Assembly: GCA_963932145.1 (NCBI GenBank)
Contig: OZ010596.1
Location: 79,909,072-79,973,071, forward strand
DNA length: 64,000 nt
Direction: 5' to 3'
Source of the DNA: Acanthosepion lycidas
Lineage: Eukaryota; Mollusca; Cephalopoda; Sepiida; Sepiidae
How positions within the stretch are numbered: position 1 is the first letter of the stretch; every line of letters starts with the position of its first letter. A program made the position numbers and the translations under genes. Below, piece after piece: positions 20,601 to 33,000 of the stretch. A model generated the notes under the pieces. It worked only from the letters and a program-made list of their open reading frames with translations, ran no database searches and was not told the origin of the DNA.

Positions 20601-23600
20601 TTCTGTCTGGAGATCTAACTAAAGATTTGGTATTTTTGTATAGCAATCATTACGGTAGTTACTGTCTTAGGGGAGATGCCACGCACCAGAATGATCTTCT
20701 CCATTTTGCCTTTGTACAGAATCAAAGACTTTAGAGAAATCTACAAAAAGTAAGGTGGCCTGTAGATTCTTTACCCTGATGCCTATATCACTCTGGTGGG
20801 GTGGTTTTGGGTGACAGTGTCAATTTGACAATAAAGTTGCATTGTACTTTGCAGCTGGTGATTGCTAGTTGTTCTAAGTCCATAGATAAAAAGAAAACTT
20901 CGACACAGGAAATTTTAACTGTTTATTAATATTCATGTCGACATTAATATCTAGTGGGGGTTGTTCCACCTCCACTGGAGGGCCGTTTCAGACATGAAAG
21001 AAAACATGTCTACATTGTTCGACGGTTAAGAACCAACTCACTGAAAACCCTGCCAATCAAAATCGACTTCCTTATATTGTCTTGCATCTGACCTCTATGG
21101 TCAACCTCGGAAAGTCCAAGCAGAGATACACTTCCTCTAAAAAAAAAAAAAAAAAAAGTCTGCTAAACTATTATTTAACACTTTGCCCTGATGCCCTCAA
21201 TAATCAGCTGAACAGTCAGGACCGAGATACGTTATGACACCAAACACCTTCCTAATGGCCTTCTGACCTAGGGGGCTGGCATGATAAAATCATGAATGTG
21301 AGTTAACTCATCTGAATAATAAAAATAATAACTCCTGAAAATGAGTGGGGAAGAAAAAAAAAAGTGGGGGTGCAAAAAAAAAAAAAAAAAAAAAAAAGGG
21401 AGGGGAGAAAGAGTTTCTCACCTGACAATTCAGCATTGTCTGCTGACTTGTGATTAATTTCTTCACAGCTTGTAGAATCTGTGGCTGGGTGCAATTCTTT
21501 CACATTTGGAACCAAGTTCTTCTCAGCTTCAGGGGAAAAGGAACCTGGCAGATTTTCCACTGTCGAACTGCTGTTCCCGACCTCGGAAGGGTTTCTGGCA
21601 AAAGTTGTCATTGCTTGCTCCCCAGGAGAATCACAATCTACATTAAAACCAACAGCGTTCATTTTGGCATCCCTAACTTCTGTCAGTTTTCGATGTGGAC
21701 GTTTTTGTTCTTTGTCATCTTCATCATCACTGACGGCAGCTTCACTGTGAAGTTTTAATCCCGTCAGATTAGAGAGGAGCAGAAACATTATCTCAGATCG
21801 CAACAGGCGCAAACACTCGCGGATCACATCAGGGAATGTGTCTTCATTGGCAAGATAGATATTTCTGTAAGGGAAATGAAAAGGCACTTAATCTCCTCAA
21901 TAAAAAGGTGGGAAAAGGTTCTCCATTTACAAAGTTCAGTAATTCTATTTAGAAAGTAACAAGTTGGATTGATGTTACTATAATAGAGCTATTGCAGCAA
22001 ATAGTTCAATTAAGCAATTTTATTTGTAGTCTCTGATCAGCTGCAGGCACAGGAATGGTCATCAATGAAATGTACAGATATTGAAAAGAAGTGAAGGTTA
22101 ACAGAAAACCAGCAATTATGCTTACGAGTGAAAGAAGTCCTCAAATTGGTGCCCCAAATACAAATACATACTCGGGGGCAGGAAATGCACAAATACGTAC
22201 TCAGGGGCATGAACTTGTGTCAGATATTTAATAAGTTGGTCCTCATAGTGTTTCAGTTGTCATTAAGGTATTAGTTAAAATTTGGCACAAGTACGTATTT
22301 GTGCATTTCATGCTTCTGAGTACGTATTTGCATTTGGGGCACTGATTTGAGGACTTCTTTCACCTTGGCATTAAAATGATATCCTTAGATATCATCTGGA
22401 ATGAGAACAGTGTACCCCTGTAGATTAAATAAAGTGTTCAGTTTGGAAATCCTGAATGGGTAAATATGCAGAAGAAAGACTGTATTACCAAAACAATATG
22501 TGGAGCTGCTCAACAAACTAATGGCGGCCGATTCAAAAAAAAGTGTCAGATTAAAGAGATCGGACTGAGCTCAGTCTCATTTCTCGGACAATGGGAGTTA
22601 ATGGATTCAATCTAATTATTGTCATTTCACAATTTTGAAGTTATTAGTCTATTTATATTTATTGAATGTATTGTGTTCTATTCTGATTCATCTCTTAAGG
22701 AAGGTTTTACTACAAAGTTCTAATTGCTTTGATATTTTACAAGAGTTATTATGAATGAATCAAGTCACTCCTTTGTTAATATTAAACACTTCTGCTTCTG
22801 TTGATATACTTAAACAGCTTTATGAAACTTGTGGTGTCTGCTGTTGATTTTCTCACATATGTTACTTTTATATATGATTTCTGAATTAATTCATTGATAT
22901 ATATATATATATAGCCATGTTATATATCATTTTGAAGTGCGTTTTTCGCTCTATCGAATCGTGTTATTCGTTACTGTCTTCAATCTCTTCATTCATTTTT
23001 TGCAGGCTTTTCGACAGCATGGACAAAATTCAAATCCGCACGATTTTCTTGTTCCAGTTCAAACTAGGCCGAAAAGCTGCCGAGACAGCTTGTGATATCA
23101 ATGATGTGTTTGGCCTAGGAACCACTAATGAACGTGTGGCACAATGGTGGTTCAAGAAATTTCGTAATGGTGACGAGAGCCTCGAAGATGAAGACGGTCG
23201 CGGCCGGCCGACTGCGGTTGATAACGAACATTTGAAAGCCTTAATCGAAGCCGATCCTCACAAAACCACACGAGAAGTTGCTGTTGAACTCGAGGTCGAC
23301 CACTCAACAGTCGTTCACCATTTAAAGCAAATAGGGAAGTCAAAAAAGTTGGATAAATGGGTGCCGCATGAATTGAACGATAATCAAAAAAATCGTCGTT
23401 TTGAGGTGTCTTCTACGCTCCTTCTGCGCAACAAAAACGACCCATTTCTCGGGCGGATCGTGACGCGTGATGAGAAGTGGATCCTCTACGACAACCGGTG
23501 ACGTTCGGCACAGTGGTTGGATGCCGGAGAAGCTCCATAACACTTCCTGAAGCCGAAATTGCACCAAAAAAAGGTTATGGTGACTGTTTGGTGGTCTGCG

Positions 23601-25401
23601 GCCGGTCTCATCCATCACAGCTTCTTGAATCCGGGCGAAACGATTACGGCGGAGAAGTACTGCCGACAAATTGACGAAATGCAACAGAAGCTCCAACGTA
23701 TGTGCCCGAGATTGGTCAATATGAAGGGACCAATTCTCCTCCATGACAACGCTCACCCGCATGTTGCTCAACTGACCCTGCAGAAGCTGAACGAATTGGT
23801 CTACAAGATTCTGCCTCATCTGCCATATTCACCGGACCTCTCGCCCACTGATTCTCACTTTTTCAAGCATTTTGACAACTTCCTGCGCGAAAAATGTTTC
23901 AAAAGCCGAGATGCCGAATCGGCCTTCAATGACTTCATCGCTTCCAGAACTCCGGATTTCTATGCTAATGGGATAAATAAAGTTGTTTCTCGTTGGCAAA
24001 AATGTGTCGATTATAATGGTTCTTATTTCGATTAATAAAGTTTATTATGAAAGGAGTTATGATCTTTTGAAGTTGAATGTCAAAAAACGACATTATTTTT
24101 GCACCAACCTTATATATATATATATACACATTTTCAAAACACTGAATTGTCAGTCTCTATTTGTATTAAACACTAAGTGCTATTTCCAAACCAGCATAGA
24201 CATATACAGTATGTAACATATTTGTGATGTTATTTTATCTGTTGTGGGGTGCTGTTTAACTTAGAAAGTAACTTATCATGGGTACTGCCATTTTGGTTTC
24301 AGTTGAATACTCTGAAGCAGAGTATTCAACTGAAACCAAAATGGCAGTACCCATGATAAGTTACTTTCAGTATCTTTAGTCATCTATTTCCAGTAATTTC
24401 CTATTTTTTATAAAATGGGCCAGCACAGCCAGGTGGCAATGTAACAATGAAAGTGTTAAACACACACACACACACACACAAAGGTAATGAATAAAAATTT
24501 AAATATTGTTACATTTAAATTAAATTTAAATACTGTTAATGATAAGAACAATATGTTTAAAAAAAATAAAAAAATAAAGAAAGTGTAAAAATATGTAAAA
24601 AAAAAAAAAAGGAAAGAAAAATGTTTGTTGGTTTATAAAACTTCATTTGAGTTATAATAAAAAAAAAAAATCCTAAGAAACTATTTTTTTTTTTAATTAT
24701 TTTTATTTTATTTTTTTTTAATACGAGCAGTAAATTCCAGTACGGACAAAAAAATTATTATATGTCTTAACAGTTGTGGGTGTAGGTTTTAATGAGCGAG
24801 TTTTGAAGCAAAGCAATTTCACTTCTGAGGTGTTGTCTCCTTCCTATAGTTGGTATTTGAGCCATAGTAAAAAAGAATGAAAAGATTACCTTCTGTTGGC
24901 AGGGCCGGATTGGATCCATTCTAATTGGCTATTTTGGAATGCTGCATTCACTTCCATGTATTTTGGAAGCTGGAAACAAGAAACAGATGTTAAACTCTTA
25001 GCCCTTCAATATAAAAAAAAAAAAAAAAAACAATTATTTATCGTTGAGGTCAACTCCAGAGAACCGAATGGCCAAGCAATGTCCAAATAGCACTTTTGAA
25101 CACAGACCCTTCTCCATTCTCAAAATATACATCACTGCTTAATTTTGTTTAGTGAATTGAGAAAGGTCCGTGTTCAAAAGCACTATTTAGGCTTTGCCTG
25201 GCCATTAGGTTCTTTGTAGGCAAGAAGATAAAGCACATCAGATCTAATGATGGCTCCCACTAGGGGAACACGGGTTTGAATCCTGCCAGAGAGCGCATAT
25301 TATTCTAAGAAGATTTCTCAAATATTCAGGGTGGAAGATGGAAATAAATAAATATACTGTTTAATAAATAAACAGAGCCCCTATTCAAATATGGATATCC
25401 G

Positions 25402-25445
<44 letters not shown>

Positions 25446-26978
25446 ATAATAATAATAATAAAAATAAAGAAGAAATTTACATATAAATAGCCCAGAAGAT
25501 GCTTTAGGCTAGTTCTTGTGAAGGTCTTTTGGGCCTTTGGACTTTTACCTTCAGCGTTCTACGTACATAACAGTTATAAGAATTTAGAATAATAAAATTA
25601 TTTTATCTTTATTCAACACTTTAATTTGGCACAATCTTTCTTCATATACACACAACTGCTCTCCGTAGTTTGTTTACATTTATTTTGTGCACAATTTTTT
25701 TTATTTCCTTTTAAAATCACCATTCTTTATGATCCTTTCACATAAAGTCACTCTGAAAAGACGTTAGGGAACTCGAACTATGTAATATTTTGAATTCATC
25801 ACAGTATGCATGCTAGAGAAAAAAAAAAAAAAAAAAAAAAAAAAGAAGCAACATTCCATGTCCCAGTTAAGTTTTAATTATGGTTTAATTAAATCATATC
25901 AATTGCAAGAAAAGCGAAATAACTTGTTTTTTTTTTTTTTAACCTTTCGCTGTTTGATATTTAAATTTAACTTTAAAGGATTTGTTTATTTAATTTTTAA
26001 TCATGTGTAACTCCAGGAGTTACTACCTGTCACATCAGGTTGTTTATGATTCGCTAAGATCGAAAAACGGACGGACAAACACACTGTGCTTTATTTATAT
26101 AGATTTTCTCCCATATACACATGCACACCAAAAACAAAAAACGTTTTTCACTGTTATTTCTCCCCACTTCTTAGACAAATATAATTCCATCAACATAAAC
26201 ATTACTTTAGTCCAATGAAGTCCATCTAGAGAATGAAATGTGTGACAGAATTTTTTCCACTTTATCATTCATATGTCCAACTATTAATGATCTAAAAATG
26301 CTGAATTCTTTTTTCCATAGAATTAATTGTAGAAATCTTACATTATTCATGCTGAAAATATAACCAATACATACAATTGTAAAATTATTTAAATATGGCC
26401 ATTTTTTTGACATTACAGGTCATTAGATTTACTTGGATATTTTTATTTTAACGATGTAAAAAGGCAAAATTCTTTCACGACAGAGTTAACTGTAAATATA
26501 AAGATCTTAAATTACTCATACAGAAAATATAATCAATGCAATTGTAAAATTATTTAAATATCACTGCCATTTTTTTTTTTTTTGATGATCTAAGTCAGGG
26601 GTCCAACCATTTTTTTGCGTCATCAGCCACATTCATTTGTAAAAAAAATTCCCACCACAAACATGTAAAGTAAATATTCAAAAGTATACCAAAATTGTTT
26701 GGTTAAAGTTTGTTACCAGTTTGTAACTGACTTTACTGCTAAAGTTGTTCTTGATTTTCACTTATCTGACTTATATCTGTGAAAATGAAAAAAAAAGAAG
26801 AAAAAAGAAAAACAGAAAAAAAAGAAGAGAAAAAGTTATTTTGCTTAAAGAATTATTTGAAAGTCTTTGACACTTCAAAAAATCCTTAAAACTATAGAAA
26901 ATACGAAAATATTTATTGTTTGTGGGGATGTTTATATCTTATCTAGAAATGTGACTCAGTTATTCAAATTTACCCTCC

Positions 26979-27015
<37 letters not shown>

Positions 27016-30000
27016 TCATTGAATACTTTTTTGGGTAGCATATGTTAAAATACTTTTTTAATACCCAAATTCCCGAGTAAGCCACCCCCCCATAGAGGAG
27101 AACATGACTAAAGACTGTGTGTATGCTGTCCCGTGCAGCTGTGGAAAGAAATATAAAGGGGAGACAGGCCGCCCCCTTAAGGTAAGACTTCAAGAACACC
27201 AGAAAGCTGTAACACGAGGGAAAGTGGAAAAATCAGGTGTGGCTGACCACATATGGAGAGAAAAGGGAGATCACCACCTTATGTGGGATCAGGTTGAGAT
27301 CATAGACAAAAGAACACCATTGGAAAATTTGTAAACTTAAGGAATCAGCACATATGCTAGGTCACAAAAATCTCTTGAGCTGACCAAGCATAGAAATGAA
27401 TACAATATGGGAACCAGTAATAAGGAGTGCCAGAGAAAAGTGATAACAAAAATTGCAATATGAGCTCTGGTAAAAATGGTTGCTGAAGACATTAGGTTTA
27501 TAATACCCAGAAATTCATACACAGATGTCCTCAAGGACACAGTGGATAAAGGCGTTAGTTAGATCCAGTGACAGGACCCAAAGAGTGTGAGTTCAATACC
27601 CGGTTGTAGAGGGAATTAAGCAGGAGATAACTGACATTCATTAAACATGGCATGTGGAACTAAAACAGTTTACCCCAGTGAGCGAAATAAAGGGTTCAGT
27701 TCGACATTCCAACCACCTGAAGAAGGCCGGAGTGTACAATGGCTGAAATGTTGTAATAAATATGGCAACAAAGATGTGGATAATAGTCCTAATAATGTAA
27801 ATAGTGTACATAATACCTCATCCCAGAAATATAGACAGATACTCAAATTCCCAAATCACCCACCATTTTGAGTAGTGGGGTAAGATATTTTCTAAAACAG
27901 ATACAAAAAACAAAATAAACGCTGACCTTCAAGAAATCTTGAAGTTGTATTTCCGATTCCAACTCAAATTTCTCTCTGATCTCTGCTTGAACTTCCAAGT
28001 CAAGGTAAGAAGTGTTGATCCAATTGTAAAGCAAATCTGTCTTGGAAAGGAAACAAACAAAATCTGTCTTCAGTGACACAGATTTCAAAGTGCCAAAAAT
28101 TACAAATGACAATGGCTTGGTAAGCAATAGGACAGGCTTCTGATTTAGGCAGTCAATCTCAGCAGAGACAGCAAGAATTGTGCAATAAGTAAAAAAAAAA
28201 GAAAAAAAAAAAAAAAAACAATATACAATATGAATTCTTTCTACTATTGGCTAAGCATAGGATTTCATTTACTAGAATACTACAACAAGAATTATCCATT
28301 GGCAAAAATTCTTCCAGATCAAACTTAAGACAAAACAGATTGATTTAAAAAAAAAAAAAAAAAATTTAGACATAAATGCAATGAACTGTAGGTATATATC
28401 TGTAAAATAGAATTTAAGGTTAAAAGGTTTTATCTAATCTCCATGATAAATTTAGAGTTTTAAAACATGGCAGACAATAAAAAGCAAGTTTCCCTTCTGT
28501 GTGCACTGCATTAATTAGGTTGGGGGTGGATGCTGACAAGATAGGTATTCATAGTCGTTACAAGAATGACAGAAAACCAGCCTCCTCTTCCAAGTATCCC
28601 CCCCCAAAAAAAAGGATTCAAGATAAGCCTTTTCAAAAGAGAAACTATGATTTGGAATTGGAATAAAAGCATTGATGGCACCGACCCTGGATCCATCATA
28701 AAAATTCCTTATGTGGAATTAGTAAATACTAAACACTTCAAATACCCTGGCATCTGGATCAGTTACAACAAACTCCATATAGAAGATGGGAAAAGTGAAC
28801 ATAGAATTGGCTGCACTAGGTGTAGTTTCACTAAACACTACAAGCTGTCACAAAACCAAAAAACTCATATTTTTAAATGGCATCGCCAGAGGAACACATC
28901 ATCCATGGCATTAAACTCCCTCAGAAATATCTAAACTGTCAGCTCTATACAATCGCTTTTTCAGATCATTGATTAAAAGTGATTTTAAACAAATGAAACC
29001 TGTAAGTCTTAGTGAGAGCCACGCTTCTTTGAAGCCTGTGGATTGATGCTACAGAATCACAAAGATTTGATTAATGGCATATAAAACTCTTTATGAGTCA
29101 TTTAATGCTGAAATTTCATTTTCTTCGAAGCTTTGAAGCAATAAAAATATGTCATTCTGCTTTTACAATTGAATACATGGTGGATGATACTCAGCTTTTG
29201 TGCATATACATGTTTGTATGGACAGAATTACTAGAGGCAATGATAGACAGGTTTTATATTGTAGTTTTGTAGAAGTTTTATTTTGCAATACAGTTTTGAT
29301 TTCTTTAAGAGATTGTAGGATATTATATGAATTAACATCATTAAAGAGTTCTTTCATGTTATTTAGCTGAATTTGTTTAATCAGTATATCATCCTCTATG
29401 GCTTATTTAATGCCAAAATGTAAAAATTTCTAATATAATTTTATGGCTTAAACTAAATATATTTTGAACACAATTGTATGCCTTCAACTACAGATAAAAT
29501 GTATTGTTAGTCATTTTGCTATAAAATGTATTGCTGGTCATTTTACGAGAAATAGGTAGTGTTGGTATTTTTACTATAAAAATAGTAATAATTTGATAGT
29601 GTTTTGTTTTTGTTTGGGGTTTCACTATTTGCCCATAGCTGGGACCTTAACAGGTGCTACCATCCCGGTTCAGGGTGAACCTTGGTGCAACAGCAATTAA
29701 CAGGTCGTTCTACACTCCTCAAAACCTCCAATCCCCCAAACAGAGGCCTTGCTGCCGGATGTAGTTTATCATCATACCCAGGACAAATCCCAAAGAACTG
29801 TACTGAATAACAGAAACATCACTTGAGCACCTGAATATAGCATGCAAGTTGAAGAGAAACTAATTACATAATCAAGATGTTGACATTCCACACTACTTTG
29901 AACAAAAGGTTAGAAAGGAATCTGCCATCATTACACTAGGAAGAGTAATAATAGTTACTGAACTTGAGGAATCTATTTTCCTGAAAAATTATTTTAATAA

Positions 30001-33000
30001 AATATTTTATTTCAAATTGAAAGTAGCATTGGCTGCTTGGTGAATGAAAACCAAATGTTTCCTAATAAGGAAAAGGCTAATATTACCATTCCAAGGGTCT
30101 TAGTTTTTAAATGGTCACCCATTCAGAATTAGCCAGACAGAAATAATTTAAAGCAAAACAAAAGCAAAATGTATTAGAGGTACATCATATAAGAGAAAGG
30201 AATGCTTATCTTACCTCCAATATAAGACATGGTAAAAGTGGCACCTTATTGTGTGGGTGAACTGGTGGCCTAGGGATGTTGGGCCCATGGAACCAGCCAG
30301 AGACAGAAAGGCGAGTTTTCTCTTTTGACAACACTTCAGCCACCTGAAAGAAAAAAAAATGCAGTAAAGTAATATTTCAGGAGAATACAGCATATAATCG
30401 AGTGGAGAGAGAAAAAAAGAATTGGTAACTAATATTATACCACTTGGCAGAGAATTAAGATCCAAGAACAAAAAAGTTAACTGAGTAATCTTTACAATGT
30501 TAATACCTGAAGAAATTATGGTTTTATATCATAGAATTCTAAGCAGTAATCACTCGACTATCTCCATGGTGATAATTATTTGATACTAAATATCAAATAA
30601 TTATCACCGTGCAGATAGTCAGTCCTTATATTTTATGTCAATTACTGTGCAAGTTAATGTCTACACAACAGAATTAGTATTAACCAAATATTGTTGGCTA
30701 AATTTTCAATATGGGAACCAGTAATAAGCGATAATAACAACAAAAATTGCAATATGAGCACTGGTAAAAATAATTATGCTGAAGACATTAGGTTTGTAAT
30801 ATCCAGAAATTCATACACAGATGTCCTCAAGGACACATGGTACAGTGGATAAAGGTGTTAGATCAAGTGACAGGACCCAAAGAGTGTGAGTTCAATTCTC
30901 CAGTGGAGAACTTTCACAGGGAAATTAACAGGAGATAACTGATAATTGACTACCTCAGTGAGCGAAATAAAGGGTTCACGTCAACATTCCAACCATCTGA
31001 AGAAGGCCTGAGTGTACAACGGCCGAAACGTTGTAATAAAGATGAGGACAATAGTCTGAATAATGTACATAATAGCTCATCTCAGAAATATAGACAGATA
31101 TTGTTTACCTATAGTGAATTTGAGTTGCATATTTGTTCTTATTTAACACAAATAAGCACACCCATGGACACAACATTTAGTCAACGTGTTTCGTCATCTG
31201 ATAGACTTTATCAAGGCAAAAGTAAGGATTTTATTTTGCAACAAGTATTTATACACAGAAATAAAAATGTCATTAGGATATCTAAATTTTAGAACACTCA
31301 AATATATTTCAGGCTAACTGAAAGTCAAGGTAAACTATGGAAGAGGCTAAATGATGTAATAAACGAAAAATGAGTAAATGCTGAATGTAATTATTATTTA
31401 TATTTTTTAGATCAAGATTAAATTATGTACTATATATTCTAAATAACAGGTTTTCAATTTGACAGTTTTCATTTAATTTTTAAATATTTTTTATAGCCAT
31501 GTTTAGGAAAGGAGAGAAAGAAATCCCAAGGCACAGATTTATATCTAGGCAAGATTTGATATCAGAATTTTCTAAGTTACTTTCTCTTTTAATAAGTGCG
31601 GCAAATATATCAAATAATAATAATAATAATAAATTCTCCTCAGTCTTTTGAACAGGAGTAGTGGTTTATCCCTTGTTTGACATTTTAATATTGGGTTACT
31701 GGTTCCTTCTAAAGTCTACTTCCACACTATACGCCTCATGTTTGCTCCTGAACTCTGAAATATTATTCATTAATTAAATCTTGACCTCTTCAAGTCTAGA
31801 GTCAGCCATTATCTTTCCTGCATAGACCCTAGAACTTCTCTTCGTGTTCATTCTTACACTAATACAAATCCAGACAGTAACCCAATATTTTGAGTTGATC
31901 TTAGGCCTTGCATTGGGTAAACATTAGTAAAAAATAAAAAAAAACTTAAAATAAAATGCATGAAATTATAAGAATTTACGGTATTTTTCTGCTAGCAGAA
32001 ATTCTGCTCAAACATGCGCAAAGGGTAACTAGAACTATAACATTCAATAAATCAAATTTCAACTGACTTAGCTGAATTGACCAACTCCAAAGTTTCTCGT
32101 CAAAAAAGATCTGGGTCAGATATATGATAAATCTATTGAAACTATTATCAGATCTCGTATTTCTGTCTCAGAACAAACGATAATCATTAATTACAAAATT
32201 TAAATCTTTACAAGAGTTTAAATTCAAAAACTATCTTTGACCTTCACATTTGAAGCCACCAGCGAGAAGGTTACAGTGGCCTTCACATTTGAAGCCACCA
32301 GCGAGAAGGTTACAGTGGCCTTCACATTTGAAGCCACCAGCGAGAAGGTTACAGTGGCCTTCACATTTGAAGCCACCAGCGAGAAGGTTACAGTGGCCTT
32401 CACATTTGAAGCCACCAGCGAGAAGGTTACAGTGGCCTTCACATTTGAAGCCACCAGCGAGAAGGTTACAGTGGCCTTCACATTTGAAGCCACCAGCGAG
32501 AAGGTTACAGTGGCCTTCACATTTGAAGCCACCAGCGAGAAGGTTACAGTGGCCTTCACATTTGAAGCCACCAGCGAGAAGGTTACAGTGGCCTTCACAT
32601 TTGAAGCCACCAGCGAGAAGGTTACAGTGGCCTTCACATTTGAAGCCACCAGCGAGAAGGTTACAGTGGCCTTCACATTTGAAGCCACCAGCGAGAAGGT
32701 TACATTGGCCTTCACATTTGAAGCCACCAGCGAGAAGGTTACAGTGGCCTTCACATTTGAAGCCACCAGCGAGAAGGTTACAGTGGCCTTCACATTTGAA
32801 GCCACCAGCGAGAAGGTTACATTGGCCTTCACATTTGAAGCCACCAGCGAGAAGGTTACATTGGCCTTCACATTTGAGACAACGAGAACATTACTTTGAA
32901 CTTCACATACATTTCTATCACATTTATTAAAAGGCAGCCCACACTTTATGTGCAGGTCCTTTTAATTTACACAAATATTAACTAAAACCAGAAACTCCTT

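Noticed and set aside
26596-26660. CAGGGGTCCAACC, hAT-like terminal sequence
   Set aside because: Only one end is visible; no partner or target duplication found within a few hundred bases.
32224-32930. Three overlapping open frames of more than 210 codons
   Set aside because: They are frames of the 39-bp minisatellite; there is no start context, splice site or codon preference.
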